Of a stretch of 64,000 nucleotides of DNA, positions 7,140 through 15,321 are shown one piece after another. Each line of letters opens with the position of its first letter. Positions within the stretch are counted from its first letter, which is position 1. The notes beneath the pieces are model-generated. The model worked only from the letters and a program-made list of their open reading frames with translations. It made no database searches and had not been told where the DNA came from. The translations under genes and the position numbers were made by a program. Origin of the DNA: Streptomyces seoulensis (lineage in GTDB: Bacteria > Actinomycetota > Actinomycetes > Streptomycetales > Streptomycetaceae); NCBI RefSeq assembly GCF_004328625.1, contig NZ_CP032229.1, forward strand, positions 4,092,001-4,156,000, read 5' to 3'.

Positions 7140-9473
7140 TTACGCCTCGGTGGGCTCCACGGCCGCGACCTTGCGGGTCCGGCGGCGCGGCTTGGCCTCC
7201 GGCTCCTCGGTCGCCTGCGCCGGGATGTCCGACGCGACGGCCTTGGCGGCGGCGGTCTTGCGGGTCCGGCGCGGCTTGGTCTCGGCGACCTCAGCGACCT
7301 CGGCCGTCTCGGCGGCCTTGGCAGCGGCGGTCTTCCGGGTGCGACGGGGCTTGACCTCGGCCTCGGGGGCCTCGACCGGCTCCGCGGCGACGGCCTTGGC
7401 GGCGGTCTTGCGGGTCCGGCGCGGCTTGGTCTCGGCGACCTCGGCGGCCTCCGCGACCTCGGTCGTCTCGACGGCCTTGGCGGCGGCGGTCTTGCGGGTC
7501 CGGCGCGGCTTGGTCTCGGCGACCTCGGCGACCTCGGCGGTCTCAGCCGTCTCGGCGGCCTTGGCGGCGGCGGTCTTCCGGGTGCGGCGCGGCTTGGTCT
7601 CGGCCTCGGGGGCCTCGACGGCGTCCACGACCGCCTCGGCGGCGACGGCCGCCTTGCGGGTGCGGCGCTTCGGCGCCTCGGCGACCGGCGCGTCCACGAC
7701 GGCCTCGGGAGCGGCCTCCACGGCCTTGCGCGTACGGCGGCGCGGCGTCTTCGGGGCCTCGACGACGGCGGTCTCGGCGACCGCCTCCACGACCGGCGCC
7801 TCGACGACGGCCTCGGTCACGGCCGCCTCGGCACGCTTGCGGGTGCGGCGACGCGGCTCGGCGGGAGCCTCGGCCACGGCCTCCGGCGTCACCACGGTCT
7901 CGACCACGGCGGCGGGGGCGGCCGCCGCCTCGCCCGACGACGCGCCACGCGTACGGCGACGGCGGCGCGGGGTGCGGGCGGCCTGCGGCTCCTCGACGGA
8001 CGTGGTCTCCGCCGGAGCGGCACCGGCCTCCACCGGGGCACCGCCGCGCATGCGACGGCGGCGGCGCGGAGTGCGCTCACCACGGTCCGACCGCTCCGAA
8101 CGGTCCGAGCGCTCGGTGCGCTCCCGCTCCGGCGCGGCCTCGGGACGCCCGCCACGGCCGGGACGGCCACCGCGCGCGCCACGGCCGCCGGTCTCGCCGA
8201 GGTCCTCCACCATCTCCGCGTCCAGCCCGGCGCGCGTGCGCTCCGAGCGCGGCAGGACACCCTTGGTGCCGGCCGGGATGTTCAGGTCGGAGAAGAGGTG
8301 CGGGGACGTCGAGTACGTCTCCACCGGCTCGTTGAAGTCCAGCTCCAGCGCCTTGTTGATGAGCTGCCAGCGCGGGATGTCGTCCCAGTCGACGAACGTG
8401 ACGGCCGTGCCCTTGTTGCCGGCGCGGCCGGTGCGGCCGACCCGGTGCAGGTAGGTCTTCTCGTCCTCGGGGGACTGGTAGTTGATGACGTGGGTCACGC
8501 CGCCGACGTCGATGCCGCGCGCGGCCACGTCGGTGCAGACCAGCACGTCCACCTTGCCGTTGCGGAAGGCGCGCAGCGCCTGCTCGCGCGCGCCCTGGCC
8601 GAGGTCGCCGTGGACCGCGCCGGACGCGAAGCCCCGGCGCTGGAGCTGCTCGGCGATGTCGGCGGCGGTGCGCTTGGTACGGCAGAAGATCATCGCCAGA
8701 CCGCGGCCCTCGGCCTGCAGTATGCGCGCGATCATCTCCGGCTTGTCCATGGAGTGGCCGCGGTAGACGAACTGCTTGATGTTGGCGACCGTCGCGCCCT
8801 GGTCGTCCGGCGCGGTGGCGCGGATGTGCGTGGGGCGGGACATGTAGCGGCGGGCGAGACCGATGACCGCGCCCGGCATGGTGGCCGAGAACAGCATGGT
8901 CTGGCGCTTGGCCGGCAGCATGTTGACGATCTTCTCGACGTCGGGCAGGAAGCCCAGGTCGAGCATCTCGTCGGCCTCGTCCAGCACCAGGCACTTGACG
9001 TGGCTGAGGTCCAGCTTCTTCTGGCCCGCGAGGTCCAGCAGCCGGCCGGGGGTGCCGACGACCACGTCGACGCCCTTGTTCAGGGCCTCGACCTGCGGCT
9101 CGTAGGCACGGCCGCCGTAGATGGCGAGGACGCGCACGTTGCGCACCTTGCCGGCGGTCAGCAGGTCGTTGGTGACCTGGGTGCACAGCTCGCGGGTGGG
9201 CACGACGATGAGCGCCTGCGGCGCGCTGGTCAGCGCCTCCGGGGCGGCACGGCCGGCCTCGACGTCGGCGGGGACGATGACGCGCTCCAGCAGCGGCAGG
9301 CCGAAACCGAGGGTCTTGCCCGTGCCGGTCTTGGCCTGGCCGATGACGTCGCTGCCCGAGAGCGCGACCGGGAGCGTCAGCTCCTGGATCGGAAAGGGGT
9401 TGATGATGCCGACGGCTTCCAGCGCCTCGGCGGTCTCGGAAAGAATGCCGAGATCACGAAATGTCGTAGTCAG
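7140..9473 (-). CDS. rhlE: DEAD-box RNA helicase (RhlE type) with long basic repeat tail
   Basis: An ATP-dependent RNA helicase of 777 residues. Core motifs in order: Q-motif region (FPIQELTLP), AKTGTGKT, PTRELC, GTPGRLLDL, VLDEADEML, LFSATM, then helicase domain 2 with VLVCTDVAARGID and HRVGRTGRAG. After about residue 400 comes a roughly 370-residue tail dominated by RRTRK-type repeats separated by Ala/Glu/Val stretches, probably an RNA-binding or protein-contact arm. No ATG, GTG or TTG lies in frame between the upstream stop codon and the Q motif. The only start that keeps the domain is CTG at 9473, with AGAGG eight bases upstream. A cold or ribosome-assembly role is typical of the family. 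Confidence 0.9.
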   Translation of the reverse strand: MTTTFRDLGILSETAEALEAVGIINPFPIQELTLPVALSGSDVIGQAKTGTGKTLGFGLPLLERVIVPADVEAGRAAPEALTSAPQALIVVPTRELCTQVTNDLLTAGKVRNVRVLAIYGGRAYEPQVEALNKGVDVVVGTPGRLLDLAGQKKLDLSHVKCLVLDEADEMLDLGFLPDVEKIVNMLPAKRQTMLFSATMPGAVIGLARRYMSRPTHIRATAPDDQGATVANIKQFVYRGHSMDKPEMIARILQAEGRGLAMIFCRTKRTAADIAEQLQRRGFASGAVHGDLGQGAREQALRAFRNGKVDVLVCTDVAARGIDVGGVTHVINYQSPEDEKTYLHRVGRTGRAGNKGTAVTFVDWDDIPRWQLINKALELDFNEPVETYSTSPHLFSDLNIPAGTKGVLPRSERTRAGLDAEMVEDLGETGGRGARGGRPGRGGRPEAAPERERTERSDRSERSDRGERTPRRRRRMRGGAPVEAGAAPAETTSVEEPQAARTPRRRRRTRGASSGEAAAAPAAVVETVVTPEAVAEAPAEPRRRTRKRAEAAVTEAVVEAPVVEAVAETAVVEAPKTPRRRTRKAVEAAPEAVVDAPVAEAPKRRTRKAAVAAEAVVDAVEAPEAETKPRRTRKTAAAKAAETAETAEVAEVAETKPRRTRKTAAAKAVETTEVAEAAEVAETKPRRTRKTAAKAVAAEPVEAPEAEVKPRRTRKTAAAKAAETAEVAEVAETKPRRTRKTAAAKAVASDIPAQATEEPEAKPRRRTRKVAAVEPTEA
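7150..7860 (-). repeat. Coding repeats in the helicase tail
   Basis: The C-terminal coding region contains about nine copies of a basic KPRRTRK-type element followed by TAAAKA and an ETAEVAEVAE-like acidic spacer. Several copies are near identical at DNA level, giving imperfect direct repeats of roughly 60-100 bases. Such arrays can expand or contract by slippage or recombination. Confidence 0.85.
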
Positions 9474-9896
9474 GGTTTTGCCTCTTCTTGTGTGCGCGGC
9501 ACGAGGCGAGCGCGGGGATCATGTCTGACCGTGCCGGGCACGTCGGCCGCCGTACGGGCGAACCAACTGGGGCAAGCCGTAAGACACGGGACCTCTGCCG
9601 ACGCTCTAGCGCTCGAACCGCTAAGGATGTCCCTCCGCTCGCCGTACGCGCGGTGCCGTACGGCCCAGGAGGGCTGTCAGGTCGGAGCCGATCGGGCCAC
9701 CGACCGGGCATCCTCATACGTGCGCCAACTGCCAGAAGGCGCCGAACGCACCGAACAGCGTCGGAGCACTCAGCAGGCGCATTACCACCATACCCCGGAT
9801 TGCCGCACACGCGATGGCCGAATTCGTCACGTAGTCGTGGTCACAGTGGTTGACCAGGGGGTTCCCGGAGGGGGCGAGCGGGCTATTGTGCGCCTC
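9474..9896. other. Long intergenic region, probable helicase leader
   Basis: 423 bases separate the helicase start from the divergent ferritin-like gene. Visible items: an inverted repeat GCCGTAC/GTACGGC (about 9641-9664) that could fold in the helicase mRNA leader; a 25-codon ORF on the minus strand (9791-9714, MVVMRLLSAPTLFGAF to WQLAHV); and the -10 box of the ferritin-like gene at the right end. A long structured leader would fit the autoregulated leaders known for cold-shock RNA helicases, but this is inference. Confidence 0.4.
9884..9889 (+). promoter_or_regulatory. -10 box of the ferritin-like gene (leaderless type)
   Basis: TATTGT ends seven bases before the ATG at 9897, so transcription probably begins at the start codon. 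I see no good -35. Confidence 0.4.
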
Positions 9897-10640
9897 ATGA
9901 CTAGCTCTGACAAGCCTGAGACCCCCGAGAACGCGGGCGCCGCCACCGGCGTCGCCGCCCAGGACTGGGCGACGGCCGCGGCGGACCCGCAGTACCGCGC
10001 CGCCGTCGTGGACCTGCTCGGCGCGCTCGCGTACGGCGAGCTGGCCGCGTTCGAGCGGCTCGCGGAGGACGCCAAGCTGGCGCCGACCCTCTCGGACAAG
10101 GCGGAGCTGGCCAAGATGGCCTCGGCGGAGTTCCACCACTTCGAGCGGCTGCGCAACCGGCTGACCGGGATCGGTGCCGAGCCCACCGCGGCGATGGACC
10201 CCTTCGTCGCCGCGCTGGAGAGCTTCCACAAGCAGACGGCGCCCTCGGACTGGCTGGAGGGCCTGGTCAAGGCGTACGTCGGCGACTCGATCGCCAGTGA
10301 CTTCTACCGCGAGGTCGCGGCCCGCCTCGACACCGACACCCGCGAGCTCGTCCTCGCCGTCCTCGACGACACCGGGCACGCGGAGTTCGCGGTGGAGAAG
10401 GTGCGCGCGGCCATCGACGCCGACCCCCGCGTGGGCGGGCGGCTCGCGCTGTGGGCGCGACGGCTGATGGGCGAGGCGCTGTCCCAGTCGCAGCGGGTCG
10501 TCGCGGACCGGGACGCGCTGTCCACCATGCTGGTCGGCGGGGTGGCCGACGGCTTCGATCTCGCGGAGGTCGGCCGGATGTTCACCCGGATCACCGAGGC
10601 GCACACCAAGCGGATGGCCGCGCTGGGCCTCGCGGCCTGA
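9897..10640 (+). CDS. Ferritin-like (MiaE-like fold) protein
   Basis: This 247-residue, almost wholly helical protein has carboxylate/histidine motifs of a ferritin-like four-helix bundle: YGELAAFERLAEDA (near residue 45), MASAEFHHFERL (near 80) and TGHAEFAVEKV (near 160). Relatives are annotated as ferritin-like or tRNA-hydroxylase-like proteins. Whether it binds a di-iron centre cannot be decided by eye. In Mycobacterium an equivalent gene (Rv3210c, from memory) also neighbours rhlE. It converges on a small membrane-protein gene after 18 bases. Confidence 0.8.
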   Translation: MTSSDKPETPENAGAATGVAAQDWATAAADPQYRAAVVDLLGALAYGELAAFERLAEDAKLAPTLSDKAELAKMASAEFHHFERLRNRLTGIGAEPTAAMDPFVAALESFHKQTAPSDWLEGLVKAYVGDSIASDFYREVAARLDTDTRELVLAVLDDTGHAEFAVEKVRAAIDADPRVGGRLALWARRLMGEALSQSQRVVADRDALSTMLVGGVADGFDLAEVGRMFTRITEAHTKRMAALGLAA

Positions 10641-10658
10641 CCCGCCGTCAGGAGGCGG

Positions 10659-10928
10659 CTACGCGGGCGCGGATCGCCGGCGCAGCCGCCCGGCCGGGCG
10701 CAGCAGCAGCGACAGGGACGCGGCGGACACGACGGCCGCGCCGAGCAGGGTGAGCAGGACCGGGGCCGGGCCCAGTGCGCTGTGCGTGACGAAGTCCCCG
10801 AAGAGCGCGCCCGCCACCGCGGTGGCGAAGACCAGCGGGCGGGTGGGCAGCCGGTGCGGCAGGCGGTGCGCCGCCGCGAAGGCGAGGACGAGTCCGAGCG
10901 CGGCCGAAGCGAGCACTTCGAGGATCAT
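10659..10928 (-). CDS. Small integral membrane protein
   Basis: An 89-residue protein with about three hydrophobic helices: ILEVLASAALGLVLAFAAA, PLVFATAVAGALFGDFV, and LLTLLGAAVVSAASLSLLL. It ends in a strongly basic cytoplasmic tail (RPAGRLRRRSAPA). The ATG at 10928 is preferred because GGAGGG lies about ten bases upstream. No function is known. It sits between the ferritin-like gene and DUF3107. Confidence 0.65.
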   Translation of the reverse strand: MILEVLASAALGLVLAFAAAHRLPHRLPTRPLVFATAVAGALFGDFVTHSALGPAPVLLTLLGAAVVSAASLSLLLRPAGRLRRRSAPA

Positions 10929-11051
10929 TCGAGGGGTCCCTCCCACGTCTGCGTGCTCATGCGGTCACCGTCCGGCATACCCGTGACCTGCGCGTTGCAA
11001 TCCTCCCCCGTGCCCATCCTGTGCGCGAGCCGTGCGCGCCGGGCCAGCGAA

Positions 11052-11083
11052 AAGGGCCCGGTGGCGGGTGCCACCGGGCCCTT
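11052..11083. terminator. Terminator downstream of the DUF3107 gene
   Basis: A perfect 14-bp stem (11052-11065 with 11070-11083) and four-base loop lies just past the DUF3107 stop. On the minus strand the A residues at its outer edge read as a short T run. Confidence 0.8.
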
Positions 11084-11097
11084 CACGGGTGTCGCGC

Positions 11098-11325
11098 CTA
11101 CAGCGTGCCGAAACCGACCTTGCGCGCGGTCGGCGCGCCGATCTCGACGTACGCCAGACGGTCCGCGGGGACCACGACCTTGCGGCCGCGCTCGTCCTCC
11201 AGGCTCAGCAGCGGCGACTTCCCGGCCAGGGCGTCGGCCACGACGCGCTCGACCTCCTCGGCGCTCTGACCGCTCTCCAGAACGATCTCGCGGGGCGCGT
11301 GCTGCACGCCGATCTTGACCTCCAC
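11098..11325 (-). CDS. DUF3107 protein (TB9.4 family)
   Basis: A 75-residue protein, VEVKIGVQHAPREIVLES through YVEIGAPTARKVGFG, matching the small actinobacterial DUF3107 family (TB9.4/Rv3208A in M. tuberculosis, from memory). Function is unknown. The GTG at 11325 has GGAGGGA eight bases upstream. As in mycobacteria it is next to a TetR gene, here on the same strand and downstream. Confidence 0.88.
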   Translation of the reverse strand: MEVKIGVQHAPREIVLESGQSAEEVERVVADALAGKSPLLSLEDERGRKVVVPADRLAYVEIGAPTARKVGFGTL

Positions 11326-11461
11326 GGCTATGTCCCTCCGACGGTCAGTGATGTGCGCGTTGTGCCGCGCCGTACGCAGCACACATTAGCCCGGTGAGGG
11401 GACGCGCATGCTTCTGGCGGGAACGCCATCAGCGAACACGCCCCGCCGGCGCGCCGTCGTC

Positions 11462-12103
11462 TCAGTGGTGGTCGGTGCCGTGCAGCGGGAAACCGGCGAT
11501 GCCGCGCCACGCCAGCGAGGCGAGCAACTGCACCGCCTGGTCGCGCGGCACGCTGCGGTCGCTGTGCAGCCAGGAACGCGCCACCACCTGGGCGAGTCCG
11601 CCGAGCCCGGAGGCCAGCAGCATCGACTCCGCGCGGGACAGACCGGTGTCCTCCGCGATGACCTCGCAGATCGCCTCGGCGCACTCGGTGGTCACCTTGT
11701 CGACGCGCTCGCGCACGGCCGGCTCGTTCGTCAGGTCCGACTCGAAGACCAGCCGGAAGGCGCCGCCGTCGTGCTCGATGTACGCGAAGTAGGCGTCCAT
11801 GGTCGCCCGTACGCGCTGTTTGTTGTCGGTCGTCGAGGCGAGCGCGGCGCGCACGGCCTGGATCAGGGCCTCGCAGTGCTGGTCCAGCAGGGCCAGGTAG
11901 AGGTCGAGCTTGCCGGGGAAGTGCTGGTAGAGCACCGGCTTGCTGACTCCGGCGCGCTCGGCGATGTCGTCCATCGCGGCCGCGTGATAGCCCTGGGCGA
12001 CGAAAACCTCCTGGGCAGCGCCCAGCAACTGGTTGCGCCGGGCTCGGCGCGGCAGACGGGTGCCGCGCGGGCGTGCTGCCTCTGTTTGCTCGATGGCTGT
12101 CAC
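11462..12103 (-). CDS. TetR-family transcriptional regulator
   Basis: A 213-residue one-component repressor. The N-terminal DNA-binding region contains QLLGAAQEVFVAQGYHAAAMDDIAERAGVS split around the classic helix-turn-helix, ending KPVLYQHFPGKLDLYLALL (residues about 25-75). The C-terminal ligand domain carries YFAYIEHDGGAFRLVFES and is of the type found in the Rv3208 group, from memory. The GTG start at 12103 is preceded by GGGAGG. A 12-base palindrome GGCCGCGCGGCC (12136-12147) lies between the start and a TACGAT -10-like box and could be its own operator. The ligand is unknown. Confidence 0.88.
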   Translation of the reverse strand: MTAIEQTEAARPRGTRLPRRARRNQLLGAAQEVFVAQGYHAAAMDDIAERAGVSKPVLYQHFPGKLDLYLALLDQHCEALIQAVRAALASTTDNKQRVRATMDAYFAYIEHDGGAFRLVFESDLTNEPAVRERVDKVTTECAEAICEVIAEDTGLSRAESMLLASGLGGLAQVVARSWLHSDRSVPRDQAVQLLASLAWRGIAGFPLHGTDHH

Positions 12104-12247
12104 GCCGCCTCCCAATGTCGTCCTCGTGCGGTGTCGGCCGCGCGGCCATCGTACTTTTCGGTAACCCCGGTGTGCGCGGTGCGAGCGCAGAATTTCACGT
12201 ACCGGACGGCGGCGAAAGCCGTGGCCCCGGCCGCGGTGCGCGTCCGG

Positions 12248-12472
12248 TCAGCGGTAGTCGTCCTCGTCGGTCCTGACCACGCGGGCCTGCTCGATGAGAT
12301 CGCCCTCGCTGCCCCGGGCCGGGTCCACCTCGCTCAGCGGCTCGTCCCGCTCCTCGGTGAGGGGGGCGCGCTGCTCGGCGGCGTCGTGCTCGGCGGCCTC
12401 GACATCGACGATCCCGGCCCGGGTGTCCTCGCGGCTCTCGATCTCGTCCGGCTCGGTGGGGTCGTGGGCCAT
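12248..12472 (-). CDS. Small acidic hydrophilic protein
   Basis: A 74-residue protein very rich in Asp, Glu and Arg (MAHDPTEPDEIESRED through RVVRTDEDDYR), with no hydrophobic stretch, so probably disordered. GGGAGG lies six bases before the ATG. I do not recognise a family. It is transcribed towards the TetR gene and away from the alpha/beta hydrolase. Confidence 0.6.
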   Translation of the reverse strand: MAHDPTEPDEIESREDTRAGIVDVEAAEHDAAEQRAPLTEERDEPLSEVDPARGSEGDLIEQARVVRTDEDDYR

Positions 12473-12670
12473 GACGGCCTCCCTTTCTTCCAGCGTCCGT
12501 CCGGAAGCCTCTTCCGGAACCTCTGGCTCGGGCGGGTACCCCGCGGCTGCGCTGTCATACGAGCCTAGGAGACCGCCCGGGGCGGCGCCACGCCGTCGGC
12601 GATACCGGTCCGGAGTCCGGGTACCGTCGCCTGTGAGGGCGAACACATGAGCTGCGGTGTGATCGTCTCG

Positions 12671-12676
12671 TAACAT
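12671..12676 (+). promoter_or_regulatory. -10 box of the alpha/beta hydrolase gene (leaderless type)
   Basis: TAACAT is followed by exactly six bases and then ATG at 12683. There is no ribosome binding site, so the mRNA probably begins at the start codon. Confidence 0.55.
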
Positions 12677-12682
12677 TGCCGC

Positions 12683-13663
12683 ATGTCTTCGACCGAGTCA
12701 CCTTCCGTGCCGGCCGCGAGTGTGCTCCCCCGGGTCGCACCCGTAAGGGTGGGCGAGGGCGAGCGGATGAGGTCGGTGCGGCTGCCGGGGGTCACCCTGA
12801 CGGTCCGGTCCCGGCCGCCCGCACGGGAGGGTCTTGAGCCCGCGCTGTTCGTGCACGGGCTCGGCGGTTCCTCGCAGAACTGGTCCCTGCTGATGGCAGC
12901 GCTGGACGGGACCGTCGACTCCGAGGCCGTCGACCTGCCGGGCTTCGGGGACTCCCCGCCGCCGGACGACGGCGACTACTCCGTCACCGGGCACGCCCGC
13001 GCGGTCATCCGCCACCTGGACGCGGCCGGACGCGGCCCGGTGCACCTGCTGGGCAACTCGCTCGGCGGCGCGGTCTCCACCCGCGTGGCCGCCGTCCGCC
13101 CGGACCTGGTGCGCACCCTGACGCTCGTCTCGCCCGCCCTGCCGGAGCTGCGCGTCCAGCGCAGCGCGGTCCCCACCGCCCTGCTGGGCGTGCCCGGCGT
13201 GGCCGCGCTGTTCAACCGGTTCACCCGTGAGTGGACCGCCGAGCAGCGGGTGCGCGGGGTGACGGCCCTCTGTTACGGCGATCCCACGACCGTGACGCCG
13301 GAGGCGTTCGGGTACGCGGTGGAGGAGCTGGAACGGCGCCTGAGGCTGCCGTACTTCTGGGACGCGATGACCCGCTCCGCGCGCGGGATCGTGGACGCGT
13401 ACACGCTGGGCGGGCAGCAGGGGCTGTGGAGGCAGGCCGAGCGGGTACTCGCGCCGACCCTGCTGGTCTACGGTGGCCGTGACCAACTCGTCGGCTTCCG
13501 TATGGCCGCCAAGGCCGCCCGCTCCTTCAGGGACTCCCGTCTGCTGTCCCTGCCGGACGCCGGGCACGTGGCGATGATGGAATACCCGGAGCTGGTGGCC
13601 AGGGCGTTCCGCGAACTTCTCGCGGAGAGCGCCGTACCGGGCGCCACGGACGCGGAGAACTGA
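12683..13663 (+). CDS. Alpha/beta-fold hydrolase
   Basis: A 326-residue hydrolase. The oxyanion region FVHGLGGSSQNW is near residue 56, and the nucleophile elbow GNSLGGA near residue 125 gives Ser as nucleophile. The acid region is YGGRDQLVGF near 270, and the catalytic His is in DAGHVAMMEYP near 300. There is no signal peptide, so it should act in the cytoplasm. Substrate cannot be told; the fold covers esterases, epoxide hydrolases and C-C hydrolases. It is followed after eight bases by the DUF3152 gene and probably forms a two-gene unit. Confidence 0.85.
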   Translation: MSSTESPSVPAASVLPRVAPVRVGEGERMRSVRLPGVTLTVRSRPPAREGLEPALFVHGLGGSSQNWSLLMAALDGTVDSEAVDLPGFGDSPPPDDGDYSVTGHARAVIRHLDAAGRGPVHLLGNSLGGAVSTRVAAVRPDLVRTLTLVSPALPELRVQRSAVPTALLGVPGVAALFNRFTREWTAEQRVRGVTALCYGDPTTVTPEAFGYAVEELERRLRLPYFWDAMTRSARGIVDAYTLGGQQGLWRQAERVLAPTLLVYGGRDQLVGFRMAAKAARSFRDSRLLSLPDAGHVAMMEYPELVARAFRELLAESAVPGATDAEN

Positions 13664-13671
13664 GGGCAGGG

Positions 13672-14973
13672 GTGGGACGACACAGTCGCCGAGGACCGGC
13701 TCCCCAGGGGGACCCCTCGGCCATAGAGGGCACCGACCCGGTGGCCGGGGGCACCGAAGACGTCACCGGGACGGGTGACTTCGCCGTGCGCCCGCGTCCA
13801 CGGGGCGGTGAGTCGTGGACCGCCGGACCCCAGGGCGCCTCCGGTGCGACCGTGAGCGGTGCCGGACGCCATGTCCCGCAGGGCCGGCGCGGCGACGAGC
13901 GGGCGCCGGACGCCTTCGGGGCCGCGCGGGGCGGTCACCCGGAACAGCGTGAAGTGGGCGGCGGCTGGGGCGAGTTCGAGAACCGTCGGGCCACCCCGGG
14001 GCCCTTCCCGAGGCAGCGGCGCGCGGAGCCCGCGGACGCGGGTACCGGCCCGCGCCGCGAGTACCTGGACGCCTTCGCCGAGGGCGCCGCTCCCCGGCCG
14101 CCCCGGCGGGCCGAGGTGCCGGAGCCGAGGACCGCGCCGGACGAGGGCGGGGAGCCTCCCGTATCCGAGCCCGCGGCGACCCGGCACGGCGGCAAGGGGC
14201 GCGCCTTCACCGGGGTCGCGGCCGCCGCCGTGACCACCGTGCTCGCGATCGTCGTCGCCGGACAGGTGGCCGACGGCCGCGCCCAGGGCGACTCGCGGTC
14301 CCAGGCCGCCGCCGGCGGGCTGCCGGCCGGCGCCCAGGCCGTGCCCTCCAGCGCGCCGAGCGCCGTCCCGCTGACGTACGCCCAGAAGATGGGCCGGCTC
14401 TATCCCCTGGCGGCGAAGCTCAAGGGTTCCGGCAGGTTCGACACCGTGCCCGGCTCGGCCAAGGCGCCCGGCAAGGGCCCGAAGATGACCTACCGGGTCG
14501 ACGTCGAGCAGGGGCTCGGCCTGGACGGCGCGCTGTTCGCCGACGCCGTGCAGCGCACCCTGAACGACGACCGGAGCTGGGCGCACGGCGGGGAGCGCAG
14601 CTTCGAGCGGGTCTCCACCGGCAAGCCGGACTTCGTGATCACCCTGGCCAGCCCCGGCACGACCGCCGAGTGGTGTGCCAAGTCGGGCCTGGACACCACC
14701 GAGGACAACGTCTCCTGCGACTCGGCGGCCACCGAGCGCGTGATGATCAACGCGTACCGCTGGGCGCAGGGCAGCGTCACCTACGGGGACGCCGAGATCT
14801 ACGCCTACCGCCAGATGCTGATCAACCACGAGGTCGGCCACCGGCTCGGACACGGGCACGTCACGTGCCAGAAGAACGGCTCGATCGCCCCGGTGATGCA
14901 GCAGCAGACCAAGTTCCTCGACCACGACGGAATCCACTGCCTGCCCAACGCCTGGCCGTATCCGAAGAGTTGA
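13672..14973 (+). CDS. DUF3152 membrane-anchored putative metalloprotease
   Basis: A 433-residue protein. Residues 1-175 are a low-complexity Gly/Pro/Arg-rich cytoplasmic stretch. One membrane helix follows (FTGVAAAAVTTVLAIVVAG, about 182-200). The extracellular DUF3152 domain (about 245-433) contains HEVGHRLGHGH, the zinc-binding HExxHxxGxxH signature of metzincin-like proteases. Four Cys in the domain (EWC, VSC, VTC, IHC) could form two disulfides. The family is actinobacterial (Rv3207c type, from memory) and its substrate is unknown. The GTG start lies eight bases after the hydrolase stop. Confidence 0.85.
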   Translation: MGRHSRRGPAPQGDPSAIEGTDPVAGGTEDVTGTGDFAVRPRPRGGESWTAGPQGASGATVSGAGRHVPQGRRGDERAPDAFGAARGGHPEQREVGGGWGEFENRRATPGPFPRQRRAEPADAGTGPRREYLDAFAEGAAPRPPRRAEVPEPRTAPDEGGEPPVSEPAATRHGGKGRAFTGVAAAAVTTVLAIVVAGQVADGRAQGDSRSQAAAGGLPAGAQAVPSSAPSAVPLTYAQKMGRLYPLAAKLKGSGRFDTVPGSAKAPGKGPKMTYRVDVEQGLGLDGALFADAVQRTLNDDRSWAHGGERSFERVSTGKPDFVITLASPGTTAEWCAKSGLDTTEDNVSCDSAATERVMINAYRWAQGSVTYGDAEIYAYRQMLINHEVGHRLGHGHVTCQKNGSIAPVMQQQTKFLDHDGIHCLPNAWPYPKS

Positions 14974-15006
14974 GGCGTGAGTGAACGGCGGCGCACTCAT
15001 GTCACA

Positions 15007-15035
15007 TTGACATGAGTCGCAAGTTCGTTCATATT
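15007..15035 (+). promoter_or_regulatory. Consensus-type promoter of the peptide transporter operon
   Basis: TTGACA (15007-15012), a 17-base spacer and CATATT (15030-15035) make the best vegetative promoter in this window. Transcription should begin near 15042, giving a leader of about 280 bases before the substrate-binding protein gene. Confidence 0.65.
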
Positions 15036-15044
15036 TCTGCGCAT

Positions 15045-15137
15045 GTGGTCCCGTCACTCCGCCCTCCGCAGCGCCGCCATCGAGCTGGCGCTCATCGGTG
15101 TGACCCCCTCTGCGTGGCCGACATCGACTGTCGCTGA
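15045..15137 (+). CDS. Possible leader peptide upstream of the ABC transporter
   Basis: A 30-codon ORF begins with GTG two or three bases after the predicted transcription start. It ends HRCDPLCVADIDCR and stop. A Cys- and Arg-containing C-terminus directly before the stop resembles the 'putative leader peptides' that precede sulfur and peptide uptake operons in streptomycetes. It overlaps a 59-codon ORF in another frame (15043-15222) that also starts at the predicted transcript end, so the choice is uncertain. Nothing else is coded in 14974-15321. Confidence 0.4.
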   Translation: MVPSLRPPQRRHRAGAHRCDPLCVADIDCR

Positions 15138-15321
15138 CGCCGCCTTCCTGGCGTCCGCGTCGATGCGTGCCCTTCTCACCCTGCCGCCCGTGAGCCTTCT
15201 CGCGGGATCTCTCGACGACTGACGCCGGGGCCGGCACCTGTCCGCAGGTGTCTCATTCCTCGTCCCCATGTCTCACCCCTCGGACAGTCCGGGGGGTTCC
15301 CCCGAGAGGTCGTCATTTCCG

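Noticed and set aside
7150..7860. CRISPR-like or tandem non-coding repeats
   Set aside because: Units are in frame with the helicase gene and encode RRTRK blocks. Spacers are related to each other, not unique.
6154..8454. Plus-strand frame of 766 codons with VLRVRRGL repeats
   Set aside because: The repeats are only the reverse complement of the helicase tail repeats. The first part overlaps the NYN gene in another frame.
10636..10652. Small hairpin between the ferritin-like and small membrane-protein genes
   Set aside because: The stem is only six pairs and lacks a T run, so I do not call it a terminator.
15043..15222. 59-codon ORF at the predicted transcript start
   Set aside because: It overlaps the more leader-like 30-codon ORF and has no recognisable protein features. 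Both remain possible; I kept the shorter one at low confidence.
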